Below, piece by piece: positions 1-6,800 of a DNA stretch of 9,375 bases. Under the pieces are notes generated by a model. The model was not told the DNA's origin, ran no database searches, and saw only the letters and a program-made list of their open reading frames with translations. The translations under genes were made by a program, and so were the position numbers. The stretch comes from JABDII01 sp041576235 (GTDB taxonomy: Bacteria > Gemmatimonadota > Gemmatimonadetes > Gemmatimonadales > GWC2-71-9), in contig JBFGLJ010000112.1 in NCBI GenBank assembly GCA_041576235.1, forward strand, positions 1 through 9,375. The letters run 5' to 3'. Every line of letters starts with the position of its first letter. The first letter of the stretch is position 1.

Positions 1-1081
1 GTTGGGCCGCCGCCGCCGCCCCCGCCCCCGCCCCGGTGAGGCTCTTGAACCACTGTGTTTCCGCCGCGGGAGGGGCGGCGTAGACGGCTCCGAGTGCCGT
101 ACCGGCTTCCGGGCCGGGCTCAGCGTCCACTTGATCCACCGCCGCATCGAGTTCCGACGTCACTTGCGCATCGATCGCTTCCATCTCGCCGGTGGTGGTC
201 CACTCGTTGTCGATCACCTGCGCCACGAATCGATCGATGGGATCGCGCTCTTCCCAATGGGCAAGCTGCTCCTTGGGGACGTACGATTGATTGTCGTGCT
301 CCGCGTGCCCCTTCCGCCGGAACGTGATCAATTCAATGAAGGTCACGCCCTGTCCGTCGCGGGCTCGTTCGACCGCGGCCTTCGTCGTCTCATACACGGC
401 AAGAACATCGTTCCCATCGGCCTCGACGCCGGGGATGCCGTACGCGCGAGACTTGTCCCTGAGGTGCGGCACGGCCGATTGCCTCTCGGTCGGTGTGCTG
501 TACGCATAGCCATTGTTCTCAGCGATGACCACGAGCGGGAGACGTTGCACCGCCGCGAAGTTGAGTCCCTCGTGAAAGGTGCCGGTGCTGAGCGCTCCGT
601 CCCCAACGTAGACCAGCGCGACGCGCGGCTCGTTGCGCATCTTGAAGGACAGCGCCACTCCGGCCATCACCGGTACCATGTCGCCCAGGTGCGAGATCTG
701 CCCGATGAAGCCGCGCTCGAGGTCGCCGTAGTGGAGATTCTGTTCGCGTCCGAAGGTCGGGCTGGTCCCCTTCGCCATATATTGCCGCAGGATTTCCTGC
801 GGCGTGGCGCCTTGCACCAGCATGGCACCGAGATTCCTGATCAGCGGCGAGAGACAATCACCCTTCTCCCGATCGAGGGCGTACGCGCTGCCAACGCTGT
901 CGGCCTCCTGGCCGAGGGAACGGAAGAGCCCGCCGACCACCTTGGTTTGGCGATACAGATTCACGAGTCGCTCTTCGAGGGAGCGATTGAGTCGCATGAA
1001 GTAGTACAACTCGAGCAACTGGTCTCGGGTGAGCCCCGCGGGAATCCCGGTCGGGGATGCAGTCGGGCTGGGAGAGGCCAT
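1..1081 (-). CDS. 2-oxoacid dehydrogenase E1 component, alpha part (partial, C-terminus off window)
   Basis: This is the thiamine-diphosphate-dependent E1 subunit of a pyruvate or branched-chain 2-oxoacid dehydrogenase complex. It decarboxylates the 2-oxoacid and passes the acyl group to the lipoyl E2. The visible 360 residues start at ATG 1081. The ThDP motif is clear: GDG at residues 160-162 and ENNGYAYSTP at 188-197. HYGD (117-120) and RRKGHAEHD (255-263) match conserved E1-alpha blocks. No stop codon is seen. After about residue 348 the protein becomes Ala/Gly-rich (GAGAGAAAAAQ, 350-360), encoded in part by a GCG-repeat tract. E1-alpha proteins are usually about 330-370 residues, so it may stop just outside the window. 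The tail could equally be a linker into a fused E1-beta domain, as known in some phyla. The substrate cannot be decided from this part. The gene lies 110 bases after the unknown 96-residue gene, on the same strand, with its own candidate promoter. Confidence 0.9.
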   Translation of the reverse strand, partial: MASPSPTASPTGIPAGLTRDQLLELYYFMRLNRSLEERLVNLYRQTKVVGGLFRSLGQEADSVGSAYALDREKGDCLSPLIRNLGAMLVQGATPQEILRQYMAKGTSPTFGREQNLHYGDLERGFIGQISHLGDMVPVMAGVALSFKMRNEPRVALVYVGDGALSTGTFHEGLNFAAVQRLPLVVIAENNGYAYSTPTERQSAVPHLRDKSRAYGIPGVEADGNDVLAVYETTKAAVERARDGQGVTFIELITFRRKGHAEHDNQSYVPKEQLAHWEERDPIDRFVAQVIDNEWTTTGEMEAIDAQVTSELDAAVDQVDAEPGPEAGTALGAVYAAPPAAETQWFKSLTGAGAGAAAAAQ

Positions 1082-1119
1082 GCGGTTCCGGGTCGAGGGC
1101 GGCGTTGGGACGGCGGGGA

Positions 1120-1148
1120 AAGATCAGGCCGACCGAGAGGGGAGTCAA
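1120..1148 (-). promoter_or_regulatory. Candidate sigma70-type promoter of the E1 gene
   Basis: On the minus strand a -35-like TTGACT (1148-1143) is separated by 17 bases from a -10-like GATCTT (1125-1120). The predicted transcript starts near 1113, giving a leader of roughly 30 bases before ATG 1081. The -35 box is nearly ideal and the -10 box is weak. Layout and spacing match the candidate promoter at 6704-6732 in this window, where the -10 region also ends in CTTT. Confidence 0.45.
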
Positions 1149-1191
1149 GCCGCTAACGTGTGAAACCTGAAGGCGGTAGCTGGGCTGTCCG

Positions 1192-1482
1192 CTAGTACGC
1201 CCCCCTCGGCTCATGCGTGGGGTCGGCCATGGTGTGCACCACGGTGAGAAAGCGCTTGGCCAGTCTATCCAGCTCACTCTCGCCGGGCTGATCGGTGTCG
1301 ACCTCGATGAGGGTGTAGTGGCCGCCCTCGGCCTGTACCCGGATCGACACCGTGCCCATCGCCCCGCTGAACTTCCGGCGGCGGGCAGTCTCCTCGGCGG
1401 GGGTGAGCCGGGCGCCGAAGAAGGCCGTGGCCCGATCGATGGCCTGGTCGGGCGAAATGCTGGTGCGATGGAAGTATTTCAT
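1192..1482 (-). CDS. Conserved-looking small protein of unknown function (96 aa)
   Basis: I do not recognise the family. The 96-residue product starts MKYFHRTSISPDQAI and has no signal peptide, membrane segment or cysteine pair, so it is probably cytoplasmic. The visible pattern is a likely helix (about 10-22), a basic charged stretch (about 27-38, with RRRK at 35-38), two likely beta strands (about 43-50 and 55-62), then a likely amphipathic helix (about 67-84), giving an alpha-beta-beta-alpha layout. The start ATG at 1482 is chosen because the protein begins naturally there. No strong Shine-Dalgarno sequence precedes it. It sits between inositol-phosphate synthase and the E1 gene on the same strand, with 84 and 110 bases of flanking sequence, so it may be a single gene. 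The regular secondary-structure pattern and codon use resembling its neighbours support a real gene. No function can be assigned. Confidence 0.7.
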   Translation of the reverse strand: MKYFHRTSISPDQAIDRATAFFGARLTPAEETARRRKFSGAMGTVSIRVQAEGGHYTLIEVDTDQPGESELDRLAKRFLTVVHTMADPTHEPRGAY

Positions 1483-1533
1483 GCGCAGGTGGTCTGATTG
1501 TGGTCAGTCGGTTCCGGTGCCAGGTGCGGCAGA

Positions 1534-1552
1534 GGAGGGCCTCCGGCCCTCC
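1534..1552 (-). terminator. GC-rich hairpin downstream of inositol-phosphate synthase, no T-tract
   Basis: A perfect 8-base stem (GGAGGGCC with GGCCCTCC) and a 3-base loop lie 15 bases after the stop codon of the inositol-phosphate synthase gene. No run of T follows on either strand, so it is not a classical intrinsic terminator. It may protect the 3' end of the mRNA or assist termination. It is the only notable structure in the gap between 1483 and 1566. Confidence 0.35.
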
Positions 1553-1566
1553 CTCCCTCCAGCTCC

Positions 1567-2895
1567 CTAGGTCCTCTCGTAGTACTCAATTCCCAGATGC
1601 GTGATCTGCTCCTCACCCATCAGGTACCGCAGCGTGTTCTTGAGCTTGGTGAGCTGAATGAACAGATCGTGCTCGGGATAGAGCCCTGGCGCGGTTTGCG
1701 GGCTCTTGAAGTAGAACGACAGCCATTCTTGGATTCCGGACATGCCGGCCCGCTGCGCCAAGTCGAGGAACAAGGCCAAATCCAGAACCAGGGGCGCGGC
1801 CAGAATGGAGTCCCGGCACAGAAAGTCGACCTTGATCTGCATCGGATAGCCGAGCCACCCGAAGATGTCGACGTTATCCCACCCTTCCTTGTTGTCCCCG
1901 CGCGGCGGGTAGTAATTGATGCGGACCTTGTGATAGAGATCGCCGTACAGGTCCGGGTACAACTTGGGCTGCAGGATGTACTCCAGGACACCGAGTTTCG
2001 ACTCTTCCTTGGTCTTGAAGCTCTCCGGATCGTCCAGGACCTCGCCGTCGCGGTTGCCCAGAATATTGGTCGAATACCAGCCCGAGACTCCCAGCATCCT
2101 CGCCTTGAACATGGGCGATAGGACGGTCTTGACCATGGTCTGACCGGTCTTGAAATCCTTCCCGCAGATGGGAACGCCACGGGACGTGGCCAGCTCCCGC
2201 AGGGCCGGGGTGTCCACCGTGAGATTCGGCGCCCCGTTCGCAAACGGGACGCCTTCCATGAGCGCCGCATATGCGTACAGCATGGAAGGCGCAACCGCCG
2301 GGTCGTTCTGATTCATGGCCCGTTCAAACGCCTCAAGCGTCTGATGGGCGGGACCGGATGGTAAGAAGACTTCCGTTGACGCGCACCAGATCATGACCAA
2401 CCGATCGCAATTCTTCTCTGCTTTGAAGCCGCGAATGTCTTCCCGAAGTGCCTCGGCGAACTCCCGCTTGTTGGCACCGGTCTTGACATTCGTGCCTTGG
2501 AGACGCTTCACGTACGCCTGATCAAAGACCGCCGGAACAGGGACGATCCCCTTCAAGAAGTCGGCAATGGGCTCGATGTGTTCATGCCGATCGAGCACGC
2601 CGCAATGACGAGCCGAGGCATAGCCGTCATCGGGGACCGGGTCCCATGCCAGGAATTCCAGGTCCTCGAGACCGGACAGCGATACAAAATCCTTGATCAG
2701 TGGCGTTCGACCTTCGGTCCGCTTGCCGAGACGCACCGTCCCCATTTGGGTGAGCGCCCCGATCGGTTGCCCCAGCCCGCGACGAGCGAGTTCGACCCCG
2801 GCCATGAACGTCGTCGACACCGCGCCGAGGCCGACGCACATGACACCCAGTTTGCCCTTGGCGGGTGTGATGGACCGTTGCGTTCCACCTGTCAC
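1567..2895 (-). CDS. ino1: myo-Inositol-1-phosphate synthase (inositol-3-phosphate synthase)
   Basis: This NAD-dependent cytoplasmic isomerase converts glucose 6-phosphate to inositol 3-phosphate, the head-group precursor for inositol phospholipids. The 442-residue product has the usual bacterial length. The Rossmann motif GLGAVSTT is at 22-29. Other family blocks are GKDFKTGQT (245-253), SGWYSTNILGNRDG (271-284), SFKTKEESK (292-300) and the long block around VDFLCRDS (356-363) that leads into the hydrophobic LVLDLALFLDLA. I chose the GTG start at 2895 because a good ribosome site (AAAGGAAG, six bases upstream) precedes it and because it removes an upstream extension unrelated to the family. 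Its GTG overlaps the TGA of the phosphatidyltransferase gene as GTGA, which indicates translational coupling. The two genes therefore probably supply consecutive steps of inositol-lipid synthesis. Confidence 0.95.
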   Translation of the reverse strand: MTGGTQRSITPAKGKLGVMCVGLGAVSTTFMAGVELARRGLGQPIGALTQMGTVRLGKRTEGRTPLIKDFVSLSGLEDLEFLAWDPVPDDGYASARHCGVLDRHEHIEPIADFLKGIVPVPAVFDQAYVKRLQGTNVKTGANKREFAEALREDIRGFKAEKNCDRLVMIWCASTEVFLPSGPAHQTLEAFERAMNQNDPAVAPSMLYAYAALMEGVPFANGAPNLTVDTPALRELATSRGVPICGKDFKTGQTMVKTVLSPMFKARMLGVSGWYSTNILGNRDGEVLDDPESFKTKEESKLGVLEYILQPKLYPDLYGDLYHKVRINYYPPRGDNKEGWDNVDIFGWLGYPMQIKVDFLCRDSILAAPLVLDLALFLDLAQRAGMSGIQEWLSFYFKSPQTAPGLYPEHDLFIQLTKLKNTLRYLMGEEQITHLGIEYYERT

Positions 2896-3575
2896 GATTT
2901 GCTTCCTTTCGTGAGGGAATCGACGGCCGCCGAGGCCTCCGGTCGGCGTGGCGACGAGCTCCCTTCCGTGATCGTGTACACGTACACAAACCGTTGGATC
3001 ACCGTCACGATCGACAACACCGCGAGCACCACAACGATGGACTCGAGAACCAGCGCCCGAGGTCCTGCCCCGATGACGAGCGACGGCACGCCCAGGCCGA
3101 GGATCCGCTCGGCCCGCTGGACGATGCCGACTTTGCACTCCAGTCCGAGTCCTTCGGCTCGCGCGCGCGCGTACGACACGACCAGCGAACTCATGATGGC
3201 GACCATACACACCAGCACCGCAGGAACGCGAAAAGCGACGTCCTCCCCCGTCATGAAAAACGCCCCGATCCCGAGAAACGTGGCGCCGTCGCCAATGCGG
3301 TCCAAGGTCGAATCGTAGAAGGCCCCAAACGCCGAGGTGGCCCCCGTGGCGCGGGCCACCGCCCCATCCAGCGTGTCGACCACGCCGCTCAGGAGCAGGA
3401 TCAACCCGCCCACCCGAATCCAGCCGACACCGTAGGCCACTGCGGAAGCGACGACAACCAGCGCCCCCACCGTCGTCAGCGTGTTGGGCCGGATGCCGCG
3501 ACGGATGAGCAACTCGATGAGCGGCTGAACGGTCGCGAAAAACGTCCGCTCGAGCCCCGGCGGTACGAGCTTCAC
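2892..3575 (-). CDS. CDP-alcohol phosphatidyltransferase, probable phosphatidylinositol-phosphate synthase
   Basis: This integral membrane enzyme transfers the phosphatidyl group from a CDP-activated lipid to an alcohol. The family signature is complete: D67-x2-D70-G71-x2-A74-R75-x8-G84-x3-D88-x3-D92, where the aspartates bind divalent metal. The 227 residues contain about six hydrophobic segments, which is typical of the family. The stretch SYARARAEGLGLECKVG (134-150) followed by QRAER (153-157) resembles the inositol-phosphate-using subgroup (actinobacterial PIP synthase and archaetidylinositol-phosphate synthase). Together with the overlapping inositol-phosphate synthase gene, this points to inositol phosphate as acceptor. 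Glycerol phosphate is the main alternative. Family membership is near certain, while the acceptor is inferred from context. The start is GTG 3575, without a clear ribosome site, and no further start codon lies upstream in frame. The C-terminal 25 residues or so are polar and Ser-rich. Confidence 0.9.
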   Translation of the reverse strand: MKLVPPGLERTFFATVQPLIELLIRRGIRPNTLTTVGALVVVASAVAYGVGWIRVGGLILLLSGVVDTLDGAVARATGATSAFGAFYDSTLDRIGDGATFLGIGAFFMTGEDVAFRVPAVLVCMVAIMSSLVVSYARARAEGLGLECKVGIVQRAERILGLGVPSLVIGAGPRALVLESIVVVLAVLSIVTVIQRFVYVYTITEGSSSPRRPEASAAVDSLTKGSKS

Positions 3576-3616
3576 CGGGGGGCGTGCTCGGTCCGAAATG
3601 GCGTCAGAACAACAGT

Positions 3617-3634
3617 CCTCGGCAAAGGCCGGGG
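3617..3634 (-). other. Small hairpin in the namZ to phosphatidyltransferase gap
   Basis: CCTCGGC and GCCGGGG (plus-strand reading) can pair over seven positions, one of them G-U, around a 4-base loop. On the minus strand it lies at or just after the predicted transcription start of the inositol-lipid operon and is followed by GGACTGTTGTT, which is not a proper T-tract. It may be a weak terminator for namZ or a 5' leader structure, or it may have no role. Confidence 0.25.
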
Positions 3635-3635
3635 T

Positions 3636-3664
3636 AGCATAACCGCTCCGCCCACCCAGGGCAA
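3636..3664 (-). promoter_or_regulatory. Candidate sigma70-type promoter of the inositol-lipid operon
   Basis: On the minus strand TTGCCC (3664-3659) and TATGCT (3641-3636) are separated by exactly 17 bases. Each box matches four of six consensus positions. The predicted start near 3629 gives a leader of about 50 bases before GTG 3575. The site lies in the 119-base gap after the namZ stop, so the two inositol-lipid genes could be transcribed independently of namZ. Confidence 0.4.
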
Positions 3665-3694
3665 TCGGAGAGAGCCCGACCGAATGCGGAGACG

Positions 3695-4933
3695 TTAATA
3701 GAGAATGACCGGCCCGGCCCGATCCCGAAAACGGGCGAGCGCCGCCGGCCAGTCGCGCATGATCTCCGCCGGTGTCCTGCCCTCCATGAGAGACGTCCTG
3801 ACTGTCGCTCCCCCCGCCAGCCGATCAAAATGGGCGGGGGACCAGCCGATCACGTCCGGATGACGGCGGGCAATGATCGCGAGCAGGGTCACCGCGGTGC
3901 CGACGGGATCATAGGCCGCGCGGTCGGTCACCTGGAGGCGAAGGCCCGCGATGGTTGTATCTGGATACTTTCCATCTCCCGGGTTGTCCGGGCGAAAGCG
4001 GACCGGCCGGGCGGTCACGCCCTCGAGCCCCGCTTGCTCGAAGCCAGCCAGGACCGCCGCCGTGTCCAGCCAGGGGGCGCCGATCTGCTCGAACGGAGCG
4101 TTCGATCCGCGACCAACGGAGAGCGCCGTGCCCTCAAACAGGCAGAGCCCGGGGTAATGCAACAACGACTCCATGGTCTGCAGATTGGGGCTCGGCCGGG
4201 TGAATGGTAGGCCCAGCTCATCGAAGTAACGAGCTCGACTCCAGCCTTGGAGCGGCACCACGGTCAGGTCGGCCTCGAGATCCAGGTCTCGGACCGCCAG
4301 CCGGCTCAGCTCTCCAAGGGTCAGACCATGCCGCATGGGGACAGCCAAGAGTCCCACGGGGGAAGCGTAGGCGGTATCCAAGACGTTCCCTTGCATGAGT
4401 CCGCCGATGGGGTTGGGACGATCCAACACCAGCACCGGGAGGGTGCTCCCGCGGATATCGCGTTCGCGCGCGGCCGCCCGCATCACCTCAACAGTGGTCC
4501 AGAGGTAGGTGTAGTAGCGCGCACCGGCGTCCTGGAGGTCGACGACCAGCACGTCGATCCCCTCCAGCATCGCCGAGGTTGGAGCCGACGTTTCGCCGTA
4601 GAGCGAGTAGATTGGGAGTCCGGTGGCGGAATCGACGGTATGCGCCACTTCGGCGCCTGGCGGAGCGGCTCCTCGGAACCCGTGCTCCGGACTAAACAGC
4701 GCCACCAAGTCCACGCCCGCCGCGCGAAGCCGCTCGACATCATGGACCCCGTCCGCCCCGACGCCGGCTTGGTTGGTGACGAGGCCCATCCGTCGATTCG
4801 CCACCAGGTGCATGCTATCGGCGAGCAGAACTTCGATTCCGGGGAGGACGGGGGACGGGTATGCGCCAAGACCAGCATCACACCCCGCGAGGGATCCCGC
4901 GAGTCCTAGGACCATGAGGTGACCGTGATTCAT
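3695..4933 (-). CDS. namZ: Exo-beta-N-acetylmuramidase NamZ (DUF1343 family), predicted lipoprotein
   Basis: The Bacillus subtilis NamZ family cleaves single MurNAc residues from the non-reducing end of peptidoglycan chains. The 412-residue protein carries the DUF1343 blocks in order: GLVTNQAGVG (50-59), SPEHGFRG (81-88), DLQDAGARYYTY (132-143), LDRPNPIGG (170-178), RHGLTLGEL (201-209), PSPN (247-250), YPGLCLFEGTALSVGRG (260-276), and PFEQIGAPW (280-288). The start ATG 4933 gives a short signal peptide ending in lipobox LAGC (Cys18), so the mature protein is probably lipid-anchored outside the cytoplasm. Asp19 follows the Cys; in enterobacteria that residue favours the inner membrane, though the rule may not hold here. 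Upstream in-frame codons to 5038 encode no signal peptide and overlap nagZ more deeply. The 5' end overlaps the divergent nagZ start by 15 bases. Functionally it pairs with NagZ, as in B. subtilis. Confidence 0.92.
   Translation of the reverse strand: MNHGHLMVLGLAGSLAGCDAGLGAYPSPVLPGIEVLLADSMHLVANRRMGLVTNQAGVGADGVHDVERLRAAGVDLVALFSPEHGFRGAAPPGAEVAHTVDSATGLPIYSLYGETSAPTSAMLEGIDVLVVDLQDAGARYYTYLWTTVEVMRAAARERDIRGSTLPVLVLDRPNPIGGLMQGNVLDTAYASPVGLLAVPMRHGLTLGELSRLAVRDLDLEADLTVVPLQGWSRARYFDELGLPFTRPSPNLQTMESLLHYPGLCLFEGTALSVGRGSNAPFEQIGAPWLDTAAVLAGFEQAGLEGVTARPVRFRPDNPGDGKYPDTTIAGLRLQVTDRAAYDPVGTAVTLLAIIARRHPDVIGWSPAHFDRLAGGATVRTSLMEGRTPAEIMRDWPAALARFRDRAGPVILY
4908..4911 (+). promoter_or_regulatory. 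Ribosome binding site deciding the nagZ start
   Basis: AGGA lies seven bases before GTG 4919. This favours GTG 4919 over the in-frame GTG at 4925. The site lies inside the antisense 5' coding region of namZ. Confidence 0.5.
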
Positions 4934-6694
4934 CCGCGTCTCACTCTCTTGTTCGTTATGTGCAGCGCCGCCTGCAGTTCCACCGCCAGCGGCCAACCGC
5001 CGCCGCCCTCGCCAAGGCTCCATCCCCCCCACCATCACCTCGCGCTGGATTCCCTTCTCGGCTCACTGTCCCCGCGCGAGAAGATTGCCCAGCTGGTGAT
5101 GCCGTGGATCGCAGGCAGCTACGCGGCCTTCGACGACGCCGCGTTGAGCCAAGCGGGGGCCTGGGTCGATTCGTTGCGCATCGGCGGCATCATCATCTCG
5201 GTGGGCTCGCCGCTCGATATCGCCGCCAAACTCAACCATCTGCAACGACGCTCGCGTCTCCCACTTCTGGTCGCCGCCGACTTCGAGTCCGGCACGGCGA
5301 TCCGCCTCGAAGGCGGCACGCCCTTCCCCCCCAATATGGGCGTCGCCGCCACCGGGAGAGAATCGGATGCGTACGACATCGGGCGGATCACCGCCTTGGA
5401 GGGGCGCGCCGTGGGGGTGCACCTTTCCTTGGCACCAGTCGCGGACGTGAACAACAACCCGGCCAATCCCATTATCAATGTGCGGTCCTTCGGGGAGGAG
5501 CCTCAGCGGGTCGCCCGGCTCGTCGCTGCCGGCATCAAGGGCATCCAGGATCATGGCATGCTCGCCACCGCCAAGCACTTTCCCGGCCACGGCGACACCG
5601 GCACCGACTCCCACCTGGCCTTGCCGGTGCTCGCGGCTCCGTGGTCTCGTTTGGACAGCATCGAACTTCCCCCCTTTCGGGCCGCGATCGCAAGCCGGGT
5701 CAGCGCGATCATGTCGGCCCACATCGCCGTTCCCGGGCTCGACCGAGCGGACCTGGGCCCAGGAAGGCGACCCCGCCCCGCGACGCTCGCCGCCGAGGTG
5801 CTCGATGGGGTCCTGCGGGATTCATTGGGATTCGAAGGCCTTGTGGTCACCGACGCGCTCAACATGGGAGGAATCGTTCGGGCGTTTGGCGAGGGCGAGG
5901 CCGCGGTGCTGGCCTTCCTCGCCGGCGCCGACCTCCTGCTCCAGCCGGCCGACCCCCGGGTGGCCATCGAGGCATTGGAGCGCGCGGTCCAGACCGGCAG
6001 GGTGAGCCAGGCCCGGCTGGACCAATCGGTGCGCCGCCTCCTCAATCTCAAGGCGAGGCTCGGCCTCCTGGCACGTCGGGACGTGCCCCTCGAGCGCATC
6101 CCCAGCATCGTGGGCACGGCCGAGTCTCAGGCCGTGGCCCGGAGCATCGCGGCGCGCTCGATCGTACTGGCACGAGACACCAACGGCACGGTGGCGAGGC
6201 TGCGCCGTGGGCCAGCCACGGTGAGCCTGATCAGCGTGGCCGACCAGCGGCATCCTACCCTCGGGTCCACCCTGGCCCGCGAGCTTCGCTCCGCGGGATT
6301 CGCCGTCAGCGGCTTCACCCTGTGGCCCCAGAGCGGGCCGGCTAGTTACGACTCCGCCCGGGCCGTCATCGCCCAAGCCCCGGTGGCCATGTTCGTGAGT
6401 GCCGTGCGGCCGACCGCCGGGAGCGGAGTCATCGACCTGCCAGACGCCGTTGCTCGCCTCATCGAGCAAACCGCCGCACGCCAACCGGTGGTCTCGATCT
6501 CGCTGGGCTCGCCCTACATCATCAACCAGACTCCATCGGTCGGATCCTACCTCCTGGGATGGGTGGCCACGCCTATGATGGAAGCGGCCGTGGCCCACGC
6601 CTTGGGCGGGGCGGCTCCCATCACGGGGACCCTCCCGATCGGGGTGCCGCCGGCCCTTTCGCGCGGTGCAGGCGCCCGGCACGAGTTTCGCTAG
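4919..6694 (+). CDS. nagZ: Exported GH3 beta-N-acetylglucosaminidase NagZ, two-domain type
   Basis: This hydrolase removes terminal beta-linked GlcNAc from peptidoglycan fragments, exposing MurNAc for NamZ. The 591-residue product begins with a hydrophobic signal (about 8-22; SAAC at 16-19 is a possible but non-canonical lipobox) and a Pro-rich linker (27-37). The GH3 barrel covers about 45-385. The NagZ signature KHFPGHGDTGTDSH (219-232) includes the Asp230-His232 pair known as the general acid/base in this subfamily. VVTDALNM (309-316) holds the expected nucleophile Asp312. Residues from about 400 to 585 form a second domain of alpha/beta character ending with GTLPIGVP. It thus resembles the long secreted Bacillus NagZ and not the short cytoplasmic Escherichia coli enzyme (about 340 residues). 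The start is GTG 4919. It is divergent from namZ with overlapping 5' ends, and no terminator is evident after the stop. Confidence 0.93.
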   Translation: MTVIHPRLTLLFVMCSAACSSTASGQPPPPSPRLHPPHHHLALDSLLGSLSPREKIAQLVMPWIAGSYAAFDDAALSQAGAWVDSLRIGGIIISVGSPLDIAAKLNHLQRRSRLPLLVAADFESGTAIRLEGGTPFPPNMGVAATGRESDAYDIGRITALEGRAVGVHLSLAPVADVNNNPANPIINVRSFGEEPQRVARLVAAGIKGIQDHGMLATAKHFPGHGDTGTDSHLALPVLAAPWSRLDSIELPPFRAAIASRVSAIMSAHIAVPGLDRADLGPGRRPRPATLAAEVLDGVLRDSLGFEGLVVTDALNMGGIVRAFGEGEAAVLAFLAGADLLLQPADPRVAIEALERAVQTGRVSQARLDQSVRRLLNLKARLGLLARRDVPLERIPSIVGTAESQAVARSIAARSIVLARDTNGTVARLRRGPATVSLISVADQRHPTLGSTLARELRSAGFAVSGFTLWPQSGPASYDSARAVIAQAPVAMFVSAVRPTAGSGVIDLPDAVARLIEQTAARQPVVSISLGSPYIINQTPSVGSYLLGWVATPMMEAAVAHALGGAAPITGTLPIGVPPALSRGAGARHEFR

Positions 6695-6703
6695 CGGTTG
6701 CGT

Positions 6704-6732
6704 TTGACAGGGCACCTTCCCTCTCCTAGCTT
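6704..6732 (+). promoter_or_regulatory. Candidate promoter of the A-type iron-sulfur carrier gene
   Basis: A perfect -35 box TTGACA (6704-6709) is followed after 17 bases by TAGCTT (6727-6732), which continues as TAGCTTTA. The -10 box matches only the T, A and final T of the consensus, but TAGCTTT also resembles the TAnnTTTG element known from Bacteroidota. The predicted start is near 6739, giving a leader of about 60 bases. It lies in the 106-base gap after nagZ. Confidence 0.55.
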
Positions 6733-6790
6733 TAACTGACTATGGAATAGGGAGTTATCCAATACCAAGGCTCCTCGAGTCTTGGATGTG

Positions 6791-6795
6791 AGGAG
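6791..6795 (+). promoter_or_regulatory. Ribosome binding site for the iron-sulfur carrier
   Basis: AGGAG lies five bases upstream of GTG 6801 and fixes that start codon. Confidence 0.75.
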
Positions 6796-6800
6796 ATACA

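Noticed and set aside
2..1156. Long plus-strand open frame of 384 codons
   Set aside because: It lies antisense to the E1 gene, whose conserved ThDP motifs are certain. The product is Arg-, His- and Gly-rich with no family motif, as expected of a shadow in GC-rich DNA.
2896..3210. N-terminal extension of inositol-phosphate synthase to an upstream start at 3210
   Set aside because: The extra 105 residues are Arg/Gly-rich, overlap the phosphatidyltransferase gene and match nothing in the family. The GTG at 2895 has a good ribosome site and gives the normal length.
4886..4903. Repeat CGCGAG-GGATCC-CGCGAG near the divergent starts, possible operator
   Set aside because: On the minus strand it encodes the repetitive LAGSLAG of the NamZ signal peptide, so the repeat is explained by coding. 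The palindromic part is only eight bases.
4247..4909. Plus-strand open frame of 220 codons antisense to namZ
   Set aside because: It is His/Arg/Gly-rich, has no recognisable motif and is fully covered by the well-conserved NamZ coding sequence.
4934..5038. N-terminal extension of NamZ to 5038
   Set aside because: It would bury the signal peptide and lipobox inside the protein and overlap nagZ by 120 bases. The ATG at 4933 gives a proper lipoprotein start.
5822..6715. Minus-strand open frame of 297 codons antisense to nagZ
   Set aside because: It has no family motif and low-complexity shadow composition. The plus-strand GH3 gene is certain in this region.
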